This document shows, piece by piece, positions 1 through 10,646 of a stretch of 64,000 nucleotides of DNA. Each line of letters opens with the position of its first letter. Positions within the stretch are counted from its first letter, which is position 1. The stretch is from Trichobilharzia regenti. Taxonomy: Eukaryota > Platyhelminthes > Trematoda > Strigeidida > Schistosomatidae. The position numbers and the translations under genes were made by a program. The notes under the pieces are model-generated. The model ran no database searches, was not told the DNA's origin, and saw only the letters and a program-made list of their open reading frames with translations. The DNA is taken from positions 123,389,946 to 123,453,945 of the forward strand of contig OX235270.1 in the NCBI GenBank assembly GCA_944472135.2, given 5' to 3'.

Positions 1-125
1 TACGTGAAATCAAACAGACATGATAATTTACTCTTGTAAATTAGCCTACTATTCATTTGAGGTTTATTGCGGAATGAACTTCTTGGAGTTCTGATGAAAA
101 GGTTTCACCGGTGGCGCCGGTGACA

Positions 126-319
126 TTTTTTTGTATTCTTTCACGTTCCCAGTGGAACATAGGGCTTCAAGCTCGAGGCTTGAAGTTTCTGTAGCACCTT
201 TCCTCCTCACCAGCTTTATTTCTGGCTTAGTGAGGTAAAGCAGTGCGCTAGCCGGGGATCGAACCCTGGACCATATGCATGGTCGACGAGCGTCCTAACC
301 GCTATGCCACAGACGCACA
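126..319 (-). repeat. SINE B copy 1 (tRNA-headed, RTE-type tail)
   Basis: Read on the minus strand it starts with a tRNA-like head ending in GGTTCGATCCCCGGC (pol III box B; the plus strand shows GGGGATCGAACCC near 256-268). A body with CTTTACCTCACTAAGCCAG follows, and then a tail containing GAAGCCCTATGTTCCACTGG. It appears full length. The tail matches the 3' end of the RTE-like LINEs in this window (20,347 and 49,305), which suggests mobilisation by that LINE. Confidence 0.85.
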
Positions 320-1163
320 GTCAGTGACACTGGTGTCATATTATTGGAAACTGATAGATATTAGAATTCATGAGCTATTCACTTCTGTCCTAGTGGTCCA
401 CTGGCGATATACCCTCCTCTCGATTAGTGCTGAAGTCCTAATGAAACATCACAAAGTAAGAAAAATCATCTGTGTACTACCCTTAGGTATCGACAGCTCT
501 CTTGCAGATGTCGGTTGTGTTTTGAAGACATGATATTGTTAGATAAATCTACCATTAGACATGAATGTAACCAGATTATTAAAGTTATTCATATCAAGCA
601 CAATTTATTTCAAAAATATAATCTTAAAGTCAATATGACCGCGAAAATAAGTAGAAATTAGCAAACTTTATCATTTATTTTCTGAAAAATCTGAATTATT
701 CACCTTATTAACCGTGGACAGTGTATTCAAACATCATTATGTGGCGTACCTGGAAGTAGACTTTCGTTAATCTATGGAATTTATATCTTTTGTCTTTTGA
801 TACACATCATTCGTGTGTGTGTGTGTGTGAAGAATTTTGAGAAAACTGATTCACATTTCATATGAGAATATTTGATCATCGACTTGTTCACGATCATCGT
901 TAGATATCAGGTGTTGTGTTATTCAACAGAAGTATATTCTCATTCTGGAGACAGAAGTTGTTTACTATGGTACTTTGTTCAACTGGTTAACTATTTATAA
1001 ACCAACTTCCTTAGTCAACGTTTCTGTTCCCCTAATGAACCACAAAAGAGAACTTTTTCCCTACAGCTTAACATCCATTCATCTTAGCCATAATGAGTTA
1101 CACATATTCTCATCAGGATGTATTAGATGAGATGAGAGCTGATTAATATTACTTCGTAACATG
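320..1163. other. AT-rich stretch without a recognised gene
   Basis: Only short open frames, a short GT run near 812-828 and AT-rich sequence are visible. No exon with splice signals or a family motif was recognised. Confidence 0.6.
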
Positions 1164-1370
1164 TGCGTCGGTGGCGTAGTGGTTAGGACTCTTGCCGACC
1201 ATGCACATGGTCCGGGGTTCGAGCCCACGCCGGCCCACACCTGATATCTGTGGTCGGCCTGCAAAATTTGGGCTACTGATATCCATGCTGAAAATTCCAT
1301 ACTTGTACCAAAAATACAGTGTGGAATCAAGCTGTAAATCAAAAATAAAAAAAAAATAAAATAAAAAAAT
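1164..1370 (+). repeat. SINE A copy 1 (tRNA-headed, CR1-type tail), full length
   Basis: A pol III box A-like TGGCGTAGTGG (1172-1182) and box B GGTTCGAGCCC (1216-1226) form the head. The body includes ATGCTGAAAATTCC, and the element ends in an A-rich tail near 1345-1370. Three other copies (6.2, 7.2 and 14.3 kb) are in the opposite orientation. The end of the body resembles the 3' end of the CR1-like LINE at 12.7 kb. Confidence 0.88.
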
Positions 1371-1489
1371 ACTAAAACTCTAAACAAGTACTTTCTTCTT
1401 TGAAAGTGAAGCTTGAGAAGCTAAACTAACAGCACTCTATAAACTATGAACTACAGTAATAAAAAGCTGAGACTAAACACTTTTGTGAT

Positions 1490-1745
1490 ATTAGATGGAG
1501 GATTTCATGATGAGCTGACATCAGTTAGACAACCATTGGAAAACCAACTGGGAGTAATGGATAGCCATGTGTTTCGCCCAAGTCTGAAACTCCGCTTCAG
1601 CAGTACGCACCAACTGCCTAGGATAGAATCCACAACCTTCTGGTTACAAGGCAAGTTAGCTCATAGACCATTAGGCCACTGGGACCCGATCCAGTGGCCA
1701 ACCAGCCCACGAATTCTAGCTTCTGTCAATTCATGATGAAATCCT
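1490..1745 (-). repeat. Element C copy 1 (tRNA-headed SINE with hammerhead-like body)
   Basis: Read on minus, a tRNA-like head (AGTGGCCTAATGGTCTATGAG as box A region) leads to GTACTG-CTGAAGCGGAG and GGGCGAAAC, then ends in TGATGTCAGCTCATCATGAA. It is nearly identical to the copy at 7,940. The first half of the hammerhead-like core is present with three extra bases compared with CUGANGAG. Confidence 0.75.
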
Positions 1746-2282
1746 GCATCTAATTAAACAAAATCCCCACAAAACCAATACTTCGAAACTTTTGTGATAA
1801 CTAAAATTTGATTGATATACTCCAAAGATCTGTACTGATTCGGTAATATAAGTGAAAATGATGAGATTTTATTGGTCAGAATAATACACTGGGAACTGAC
1901 AAGCAATGGGCAACCTCTTCACATTAATATGAACTTAGGATGGGCTGTTATCAAGCTAATGGACTAAATATTTGACTGGATCTTTCTGTCATAATGCTAC
2001 TGGGACTCATATATATAGATGACATATTTCATCTGTCGTTTTCGGTGTACTATGATTTTTTTATTGTACCATATTTTGTAAAATGGAAACTATGCTGACA
2101 CTTCATGTTATTTCATAGTAATTAGTTTAAATTCTTCACCTATCGACACTTGTCGTCTGTCACCATCTGTTTTATTGCATGGCATTTATCTGTCTTTGTC
2201 GATATATATATATTTCTATGAGATGAATGCTTCAATTTTGTGTTCAGTAAGTGATAGTGTGCTCAAAGGAAACAGAAATATA
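1746..2282. other. AT-rich stretch without a recognised gene
   Basis: I see nothing beyond an element C tail near 1746-1780 and a short TA-rich run near 2201-2212. Confidence 0.5.
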
Positions 2283-2938
2283 GATTATTATTCCTTAGGG
2301 TTCCGAGTGAAACATGGGGCTTCAACAGCTTCTTCTGCCTGCCACACGACTGCCCATAAGCTCTGTCATCTCCTCCTCACATGGTCTCCTCCATGTTACC
2401 CTTTGGACGACTAAACCGTCGTTTTTCATTCGGGTTCCACTCGAACAGTGACCAAGCGTCACTGTCACCCAATTACTTCCTCACTATGTAGCCGATTCAT
2501 CTCCATCTTCGTCGTCATATTTCTTGAGCAATAGGTTCTTGGCTGGTTAGTTTCTCGAGATCCATTGACTAATTCTTTCCGGCTCTTATCTTCAGTATGT
2601 AGTTAGTGAAGGCAGCTACTAACAAACGTCTTAGGCCTGTTAAAAATGCTTTGCGTCAAGTGCAGTACGGGTTTCTGACCTATATAAGAGAACCAATTGG
2701 GTACAGGTATTGAAAATCCGAAGTTTGTTCTTTATTGCTAAGTACAATATATTTCCATATTGATTTCACAGCGGTGAAGGTCTTGTCTTTCCAATTCTGG
2801 CTATGACATCCTCATCCGTACTGTCACCTGTATTTGAAGAGATGCTGCATAGAGAAATGCAGGAAGTGATCTCTTTTAAATTCCTTCCGTTGATATTGAT
2901 TGGTTTTTGATGTTGTTGTTGTTGCTGGTTTATCTGAA
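2283..2938 (-). pseudogene. RTE-like LINE 3' end, decayed
   Basis: Reading on minus from about 2938, a CAACAACAACAACA (poly-Gln-like) stretch is followed by recognisable pieces of the same polyprotein seen intact at 48.2-49.3 kb. These are the region after the RT catalytic box, then ATTGGAAAGACAAGAC, then GTGGAACCCGAATGAAAAAC, and an end at TGAAGCCCCATGTTTCACTC. Frames are broken many times, so it is non-functional. It lacks the RT catalytic motif because it is 5' truncated. Confidence 0.75.
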
Positions 2939-3284
2939 TAGAAATATAGATAGCTATTTGAAATTCAAGTTATGGGTATGTATTTTGGAGAATTACCTCT
3001 ATATATGTATTTCAGTGAAATTGTGGTGAAAGCAGGCCATGAGAAAATATGAGCAAGGCTGATTCAACAACCAATCACAGCAAAGTTAACGTGGCAAAAT
3101 ATGATTCGCAGATAGAGAACTCTATATGTCGAGGAATCTCGAAACAACCAATCAGATGACTGCGCTTGTCTACTTGCATAAGCTATAATAATGTATGTGA
3201 AATATGTATAAAAAGTGTTGATTTTCATAATAAAACGATCTTTTGCCTGGCCTTTTTCTTCTGTTGTTACAAAATATCGTTAGA

Positions 3285-4034
3285 ACGTTTCCAGCATTAT
3301 AACCGTTTGAAAAGAATTAAGATATACTGCTCATCTGTCCGCTCCGTCCTCCTTTATGTTTGTGAGACCTGGCCACTGAGAGTGGAAGACATGAAGAGAC
3401 TAGCTGTCTTTGATCATAGGTGCCTGCGCTCTATTTCCGTGTAAAGTGGCATAATAAGGCGAGCAACATTGAGGTTAGGCGTAGAGTTCTAGGTAAACAG
3501 TGGAAATCAATCGACGAAGTCATGAAGTTACAAAGACTGAGATGGTTAGGACATGTGTTACGTATGCCAAGCCATCGCCTCCCTCGACGAGCAATGTTAG
3601 CGGAAATAGGGTCAGGCTGGGAAAAAGCTAGCGGCGGTCAAACCAAAACTTGGCATCAGTCAATGAAATCCACAACAGTTGGTCTAAGCCACGTAGGAAG
3701 GTGTAGACTTCCAGGCTGGGGTCCTCGGGACGGTAAAAATCTATGGTTGGAAACAATTGGTGACATGGCTCAAAACCGTTCTCAGTGGCGCAGATGCATC
3801 CACTCCTTGTGACTTATGATCTCCAATGAAACTGTTTTGTTCTTCGTTACTACTATTCCTTTGTCTCACACCTCTGCTCACTGTTTCTATTATGCTTTTC
3901 TTGTACTTTCTTCTCTTGCTTCGCGTGCTACACGGAATGTGGCGACTTGAACTTCCGCACATTTGTGCAAAATTCTATGTCGAAAACAGACATACAGACA
4001 GACAGATGACAATTTATATATATATATATATGAG
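3285..4034 (+). pseudogene. Non-LTR retrotransposon RT C-terminal end plus 3' UTR
   Basis: Two frames together give the conserved C-terminal region of a trematode LINE polyprotein. The first frame (to 3444) holds VLLYVCETWPLRVEDMKRL and FDHRCLRSI. The second (about 3440-3812) holds RVKWHNKASN, LQRLRWLGHVLRMP, CRLPGWGPRDG and a terminal MAQNRSQWRRCIH. One frameshift lies near 3440. After the stop at 3810-3812 a C/T-rich 3' UTR runs to a CAGA/TA-rich tail near 4034. The element is 5' truncated: no RT catalytic box or endonuclease is present. It is a different family from the RTE-like copies at 2.3 and 48 kb, and its clade assignment is uncertain. Confidence 0.82.
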
Positions 4035-4789
4035 ATAATGCTTTGAAATTTGAAACGAAGTGTACTTGGTTTTCATTACAGTATAAAAACTATTGCCTAC
4101 TATTGTACAGATATAATCAACTGACAAGACCGTAATAAGACCAAATTGTTGCCTAAAATTTTAGTGAACGAAACTGAATTAATCCTGTCTCTCAATTTAA
4201 CCCTTTTCTCATGAGAACTTAGCTTTTTTGTTTAACATTTTCTAAAAGCAAAAGAATAGCGCGATTGCAGATTAAAATTTGAGACTCGTATTAATGTATT
4301 TGTAAGAGCTATTACGGCTTAGGGTAGACCTCAATTCTGAACACCCCTACAAAACTTCTTCACTGTTTTATGACCTTAGCTGTACTCTGCTTAACGTGCA
4401 AATACTGACGAACGGAATCAAGGTAAAAAGACTTGATATGACAAGTGTATCTGGGACAGTTATATTTTACACTAACGAAATACGAAATCTGATAAATAAA
4501 GAGGTCGTACAACTCATCTGCTAACGTCACTGTAGGTAGGCTCGTAGAGTGTGCTGAATGAACGCACAACGAGAGAGCGAACCGATGAACGTACGGAAGA
4601 GTCACAACTCAAAAGATAAAAAAGATGTGCCAGAAGATGGGTGAGCGAGTTTAAACAAAAGTTCAAGGGTACAATGTGCATTACATATTTGTCACTTAGT
4701 CTCAAAACATCTCCACGGTCCAAAGTGCAAAAGTACAATTCGTCATATGCATTCTGAGCCCCACCTTGCCAGGACTGATGGGCTTTTGT
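4035..4789. other. AT-rich stretch without a recognised gene
   Basis: Open frames on the minus strand (4360-4605, 4514-4981) have no recognisable family signature and run into SINE B, so I do not call them genes. Confidence 0.5.
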
Positions 4790-5040
4790 GTGTTGGCGGT
4801 ACACCAGTAGAATACTCTCCAACCACGCATATGGTTCATGGTTCGATCCCCGGCAGACGCACTCCTTTACGTCGCTAAGCCAGTAATAAGACTGGTAAAA
4901 AAGGAAGTTTGAGCACAAAGCTGGCAAACCCATCTCGTAAAAAATAATAAACACCACTGCTACCGAAACTTCAAAGCTCAAGCTTGAAGCTCTGTGTTTT
5001 GCTGAGAAGATAAGGGAATAAAATTAAAATAAAAAAAAAT
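4790..5040 (+). repeat. SINE B copy 2
   Basis: Box B GGTTCGATCCC lies at 4840-4850, followed by CGGCAGACGCACTCCTTTAC, a body with GCTAAGCCAGTAATAAGACTGG, and an A-rich tail near 5020-5040. The head is diverged before the box B, and the tail region reads GAAGCTCTGTGTT, more decayed than in copy 1. Confidence 0.8.
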
Positions 5041-5538
5041 CTGCGTATTAATCGAAGTTTTAGGCCATTCTTATGAAGAGTCGAATGTCAGTTTTATGTG
5101 TTTTGTTGAATTTGCTTAATGATAACTTGTGTTAATGTAACAGTAAATTTCACCAGGTTGTAGTCAAAATAGTAATATTTTTTTTAGGTTAAGAATTGAA
5201 GTCAAATGTTAGATGTAGTTCACAATATAAATGATTTACTTATGTAATGATTCCAATGCACTTTTTTTTTCAGTGAATGATTCATTTTTCGAAATCTTAA
5301 GAGTAACCGCAATATCCCACATTCAATACACCGTCGTTAAAATTCGAAATCTCAAATACTAAGTGTGATTATATCAAAACAGTCAATGTCATACACGAAA
5401 TTTCCCCCCCTTATTCTAATAGTAATTTAGTCAGCGGTTTTATAATGACAAATGGTTTTATGCATGATTTATGCATGTATCACAGCTAGACTTTGACTAC
5501 AGATAAGTTTAGCTTTTTACGATATTTATGGGAAGTGT
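5041..5538. other. AT-rich stretch without a recognised gene
   Basis: Nothing beyond homopolymer runs is visible, for example near 5262-5271. Confidence 0.5.
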
Positions 5539-5780
5539 TTTTTTTTCATTCCTTCACGTTCCCAGTGGAACATAGGACTTCAACCTAGGCGTTTGAAGTT
5601 TCTGTAGCAGTGTTTTTTTTACTTCTACAGGATAGGGATGCTAGCCTCATGCACAACCTTTCCATTTAATCAGCTTTTTTATTACTGGTTTAGCAAGGCA
5701 AAGGAATGCGTCGGCCGGGGATCGAACCTTGGACCAAATGCGTGATTGGCGAGTATTCTACCGCTGTGCCACAGACGCAC
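5539..5780 (-). repeat. SINE B copy 3
   Basis: The plus strand shows the reversed tail CACGTTCCCAGTGGAACATAG at its left end, and the reversed tRNA head GGGGATCGAACC and CCACAGACGCAC at its right end. It is full length in minus orientation. Confidence 0.85.
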
Positions 5781-6195
5781 TATGGGAAGTGTGTACGTAT
5801 AATAAACCGTGAGCAGTATGTATCGTATTTACTGTCACTTCAAATGTAATTTGTTAAATAGATGCTTAAAATGTACATACTATTGATTGTTTCGCATTTT
5901 TCAATAGTTTTGTATACAGTCAAAAATGCAAACAGCAGAGGTTTCGGTCAGTCGTATTTCTATGTAACATGAAATGCCTACTCCCACATGATACAATAAT
6001 AAGTTTTAACACCAAATGCATACACAACAGACTCATAGAATTTATCATATATTTAAAATAGACAAAGCTGGTTAATAGTATTCTTACAATATGTTAAGCA
6101 CAAATCAGTGATTTGGAAATTCAAAGGAACAGTTTCAGAATCAACCGACTGAATCTTTTTAAAAAACAATACACCCGGCAAAGAAGTTTGCGAAA
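5781..6195. other. AT-rich stretch without a recognised gene
   Basis: No motif-bearing open frame is visible. Confidence 0.5.
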
Positions 6196-6371
6196 TACTA
6201 TTTATTTATTTTTTTATTTACAGCTTTATTCCACACTGTATTTTTGGTACAAGTATGGAATTTTCAGCATGGATATCGGTAGCCCAAATTTTGCAGGCCA
6301 ACCATAGATATCAGGTGTGGGCCGGCGTGGGCTCGAACCCCGGACCATGTGCATGGTCGGCGAGAGTCCTT
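6196..6371 (-). repeat. SINE A copy 2, head-truncated
   Basis: It contains tail, body and box B (the plus strand shows GGGCTCGAACCCC near 6329-6341) but stops at GAGAGTCCT, so the box A region is missing. The copy at 14.3 kb stops at the same point. Confidence 0.85.
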
Positions 6372-6597
6372 TAATGAATATCGAATACGCTGTTGTAGTT
6401 ACAACATTCGTAATGACCGAAATCCAAGTGTTTTGGTATAAACTTACGAAACCAATCGATGTGCTCTTCTGTACAACTTGCCAAACGTCCTCAGGCTACG
6501 TTCAACTAAAATTTATGTTCTAGAATTATCAAAAGATGGTGTGATATGATAGAATCAATCGCACTGTCTAACAACGATGTCTAGTTGTTTGATTGGT

Positions 6598-6785
6598 CTG
6601 AGGATTTCATCATGAAGTGACATCAATTAAAGAACCATTGGAAAACCTCGGAGTACTGGACAGATGTTTCGACATGGTTAGGATGTACTGAAGAGTCCCA
6701 AACTAGGACGAAACAGATGTTCAGTACTCCCAAGTTTTCCAGTTGTTCTCTAACTGATATCAGCTCATGACGAAATCATCCAATC
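6598..6785. repeat. Element C fragment arranged as an inverted repeat, with hammerhead-like core
   Basis: The left end (GGATTTCATCATGAAGTGAC) and the right end (reversed, GATATCAGCTCATGACGAAAT) are element C 3' ends facing each other. On the plus strand between them lies CTGAAGAG (6688-6695), a TCC/GGA stem and GAAAC (6710-6714). Those are the two conserved core strings of a hammerhead ribozyme in the right order. A well-paired stem I and a NUH cleavage triplet are not evident. Confidence 0.6.
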
Positions 6786-7190
6786 AGTCGATCAATCAAA
6801 AATCCCTACAAAATAAATATTTGAAAAAAAAACGACAACTTGTATTAAAAAACAAAACCACCGGTAGCTATACAGTCAAAAAGTTGCTCATGTACAAAAT
6901 ACGCATTATAAAGCAAAATCAATTGTCTAAACGCAATTATAAACCACCTGAAAATTGATAAGAATATTCCCAATGAAGTGGGATCAAAATTCTCTGTGCA
7001 AGAAACAGGCAGAACAAACACGTTTCGCATAGACAGTCCAGGGTCAAACAGCCACCCTACGGAGTAACTCTAACTCTACTCAAGCATTATTGCAGTAGTA
7101 AAAACTACATTATCAACATGATCACGCAACAACAGTCATCACATGAGCATTAGAGCTAAGGATCCACCGAAAGCACAAATAATAAGGATT

Positions 7191-7381
7191 ATTTTTTCAT
7201 TTTTGATTATAACTTGATTCCACACTTTATTTTTGGTACAGGTATGGAATTTTCAGCATGGATATCAGTAGCCCAAATTTTGCAGGCCAACCATTGATAT
7301 CAGGTGTGGGCCGGCGTGGGCTCGAGCCTCAGACCTAGTGCATGGTTGGCGAGAGTCCTAACCACTACGCCACCGACGCAC
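7191..7381 (-). repeat. SINE A copy 3, full length
   Basis: On the plus strand it begins with reversed tail GATTCCACACTTTATTTTTG and ends with the reversed head CCTAACCACTACGCCACCGA, so boxes A and B are both present on minus. Confidence 0.87.
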
Positions 7382-7519
7382 AGGGAGATACGCAAAAGTT
7401 AGAATACGAGGTGGTAATTACAAAGCTAAGTGAAATGTCTAAATAATGATCAATATTGGAAATGGATTGTCCCCGGTGGGATATTTAGGTCCATTGTTCT
7501 GCTGCAATAATATTCTTGA

Positions 7520-7753
7520 TCAAAAAGTAACATAAAGCGATGAGTCTAGTAAAAAGTGAAAATTTATTTTTATATGAAATAATGCCGCATAGATGTCGTT
7601 ATCCCAGGTGAACTGTATCAATATTTTCAGCACTGATATAGTTTTATATAATCTAAGAATTGGTTTCGCGGAAAATTCTGTGTCCACAAATTCAGCCATG
7701 AAGGGTTCGACTGGTTTATTTGCAACGTCTGTGAATACAGCACTCGATGACAC
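7520..7753 (-). CDS. Unrecognised open frame, possible repeat-derived exon
   Basis: I do not recognise this frame. It reads VFTDVANKPVEPFMAEFVD near its start and FTWDNDIYAALFHIKINF later, ending at a stop at 7520. The frame stays open upstream through a CPLGGIDPVSS stretch to about 7790, so the first ATG may not be a real start. The composition is protein-like, but no domain is apparent. It sits between SINE A and element C. It could be a decayed transposon ORF, an exon of an unseen gene, or chance. Confidence 0.25.
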   Translation of the reverse strand: MSSSAVFTDVANKPVEPFMAEFVDTEFSAKPILRLYKTISVLKILIQFTWDNDIYAALFHIKINFHFLLDSSLYVTF

Positions 7754-7939
7754 AGGATCGATCCCCCCGAGAGGACAGTGGTTCTTTCGAAATTACTGAT
7801 ACACCTTGCTGAAAAGTGTCAGTGAGCATGTGACCTAGGTGCTAGACATCCTGGCGATTGTCCACAATCACATTTAACGCTATATTCTTTGAAGTGCCAA
7901 ATATCGAACCGCACTACAGAAAAATATTCTGGTTGATGG

Positions 7940-8395
7940 GAGAATTTCATGATGAGCTGACATCAGTTAGACAACCATTGGAAAACCAACTAGGAGTAAT
8001 GGATAGCCATGTGTTTCGCCCTAGTCTGAAACTCCGCTTCAGCAGTACACACAAACTGCTTAGGATAGAATCCACAACCTTCTGGTTACAAGGCAAGTTA
8101 GCTCATAGACCATTAGGCCACTGGGACCCGATCCAGTGTCCAACCAGCCGATGAATTCTAACTTCTGACAATTCACAAAATAGCGCAACCACTTCGAAAT
8201 GTCTTCTTCGATGAGTAACTGCCTCATTTTTAAGCTGCTATACCCTACTGGTCACGACTTCCCACTAGAACCCCAGGCTAACTGCCTGAATAGGGCCAGT
8301 CAGCAGTGAGCATCAGATCGATTTTCAAGTATAGGTTTTGTAGTTTGGAATCCGCCAACCAAGCTAACAAAATTCCCTACGAAGCTAATATTTGG
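7940..8395 (-). repeat. Element C copy, long form
   Basis: It is nearly identical to the 1,490 copy through the tRNA-like head and hammerhead-like body. It then extends through a further 5' region with CCCTACTGGTCACGACTTCC and CTAGAACCCCAGGCTAACTG, which recurs at 22,730, 30,380, 38,950 and 48,080. The long form shows that element C is at least about 450 bp. Confidence 0.8.
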
Positions 8396-9481
8396 AAAGA
8401 AAACAATTTTATTTAAAATCATTTTTAAAAAACCCGTGCTGTTTTAATTTTTTTAATTACAGGTTACGTAACATTAATTAACTAAAATCAATTCATTTCT
8501 GTGTTAATTGATTAATTAATTAGTAAGCAGGTTAGTAAGTCTTTTATTCACGTTCTTTAATTCATGGCATTCTTCATCTCGTGAAATAGTTCAGATATAT
8601 CTGGGGAAATTGTACCCACCTTCTAGTTGATCATGTAATCTTATCTGTTTTTGATTGGCATAGCAACAAGATGGATAGCATCAGTTTGTTCCTCTCTATA
8701 TCCCTTCTAACTGTGTTTATTGCGTTTAGCATCCTGAATTCCAAATACGGAAAGAAATGAGAATGAAGCCAATAGGATCAGATTTTATTTTTCTCCTCAT
8801 TTATTTTGTGCAAATCTAAATATAATCCCGTTTCCTGTTGTATTATTCAGCTGTAACAAGTTTTAATTCTCTCAAATAGAATAATATGTGGTTGGTTCAC
8901 TTTTTATTATGAAAGTTCTACTCTAATTTCATTAAACTAGAACTTCAGCAGTAATAAAGCTCCACAATCGTTTTTACCTCACTGTTCATTAATCGATGTA
9001 AGCCTGAATTTATCTGAGAAGTTTTTTTAATATAAAGTTTCTACTTAGTAAAGAGTTATTTCCTATTTCCCATAAACTTGTTTTCGTCTATCTGAATTTT
9101 TGAGACAGAAATAAAAAGGTAAGAACAAGGCAGAATCTTTAATTTATTATCTTGACTGTTGATTTTGATGTTTATGACTAATCCCTTTTTTTACTTCCTA
9201 TTTCTGTTTTTCCCTCACGGTCAAGGCTTAGAAATAATGCGATAACCACACTTTAGTTTTAGAAATATTTCCAGTTTTACTTTGTGAAAATTCATTAAAC
9301 TAGAGAAGAGGTGTAAAGTTTGTCGATGTTTTTTACTTCGCTTGCATGCAACTGATGAAGAAGGAGTATAACAGGAATTAACTCATATTATATTTACGCT
9401 CTTTTGTATCTGTTTTCTAAGGCTGAAAGCAATAGAGATTTGTGTAAAAATACAATTATGTCAGAATAATAAAGATTTTGG
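8396..9481. other. AT-rich stretch without a recognised gene
   Basis: TTAATTAATTAATTAG-type simple sequence lies near 8507-8524, and a similar run occurs at 28,437. No coding signal was recognised. Confidence 0.5.
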
Positions 9482-9695
9482 ATTTCCCAATGAATGAAAA
9501 ACAAAACGATATTGTTTTTACTGATGTTTAGCTATTTAATCCTAATAGCTTTATCAAAGTATTATTAAATCGGAATTTACATGATCTCGGTGTATATATA
9601 ACATTGAGTTAAGGGGTGAGAAAATAGACTTAGGTCATGTTAAAGGGACATATAGGAAGTCAAAATAGCAATGAAGATCACTAAACCAAATAACA
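9482..9695 (+). repeat. Left arm of long inverted repeat around a PLE remnant
   Basis: It starts ATTTCCCAATGAATGAAAA and ends GAAGATCACTAAACCA. It pairs with 10,439-10,646 over about 210 bp with a few mismatches and small indels. The two arms enclose the PLE endonuclease remnant. Confidence 0.88.
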
Positions 9696-9939
9696 AAGGT
9701 AATGGTACGTCTGATATGATATCAAATAAGGTTTACTAACTTGATCATCGTTCGTCTGTCTGGGTCTGGGGTCGTTTTTCGTTGTCAAGTGGGTCAATTA
9801 GTAACAATAAAAAATCAAGTGTAGGTTGTTGGATTTCATCAGTGTGTAAAATTATAAAAGAAGTGTGTGTTTGCATAGTGAACTTGCTTATCACATTTGT
9901 GTTGATTTTGTCACTTCGTTAAGGAGGAGAGGGAGGTGT

Positions 9940-10435
9940 TGTAACCATGTCAGATTCTGTTTTAGTCCATCATTCCTATTCAAGCAATTTGGATTCCACT
10001 TGATATGAAGTGCTTCTGGTATTAGACGTTCTTTGTGATTCCTGAAGTTTTTCTGGATTATTTCAATGTTGTGAAAATCAATTTTGTGGCCTGATTCTAT
10101 AGCGTGTAGACAGGATAGGGCTGATGGTTTTTTTTAAATTTTTCTAGTTTAACCGGATTTCTCGGTGTTGGAACAGATGCTCTAAGGTGTTCATTTCTTC
10201 TGATTTTGATTTCTCGAGATGTTTGTCCGATGTATATCGCATCACATTCCAAGCATTTTATTTTACAGACACAATTAGATAGAGAATCTTTAGGGATTTA
10301 GTCTTTTATATGGACAAGGTTGCTTCTCAGTGTGTCTGATGTTTTGAAGAAAACTCTTATGTCGAGCTGATTAAGTACACTTCTGATGTCGTCTGACGTC
10401 TCTGCTCTATGGACCTCAACAGTCGTTATTCCATA
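9940..10435 (-). pseudogene. Penelope-like element C-terminal part with GIY-YIG endonuclease, decayed
   Basis: Read on minus from about 10,435, the frame gives DIRSVLNQLDIRVFFKTSDT, TLRSNLVHIKD, one stop, then NCVCKIKCLECDAIYIGQTS and REIKIRRNEHL. This is the linker followed by the GIY-YIG core (here AIYIG) and the R/EH residues typical of PLE endonucleases. After a frameshift near 10,125 a second frame continues with SGHKIDFHNIEIIQ, KERLIPEALHI and a CLNRNDG-like end. A stop and at least one frameshift make it inactive. The RT part is absent. The flanking inverted repeats suggest a PLE terminal-repeat arrangement rather than a solo fragment. Confidence 0.85.
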
Positions 10436-10438
10436 TGT

Positions 10439-10646
10439 GGTTTAGTGATCTTCATTGCTATTTTGACTTCCTATATGTCCCTTTAACATGACCTAAGTCT
10501 ATTTTCTCACCCCTTAACTCTTTGTTATATATATACCGAGATTATGTAAATTCCGGTTTAATAATACTTTGATAAAGCTATTAGGATTAAATAGCTAAAC
10601 GTCAGTGAAAACAATATCGTTTTGTTTTTCATTCATTGGGAAATAC
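10439..10646 (-). repeat. Right arm of long inverted repeat around a PLE remnant
   Basis: Reverse complement of 9,482-9,695, sharing TGGTTTAGTGATCTTCATTG at its left and TTCATTCATTGGGAAAT at its right end. Confidence 0.88.

Noticed and set aside
1164..1240. tRNA gene
   Set aside because: Boxes A and B are present, but no full cloverleaf with an acceptor stem is evident. The sequence continues into a repeated body and A-rich tail, and the head recurs in several copies. It is a SINE head.
3741..3962. Minus-strand frame as a gene
   Set aside because: Antisense to the LINE C-terminus and its 3' UTR.
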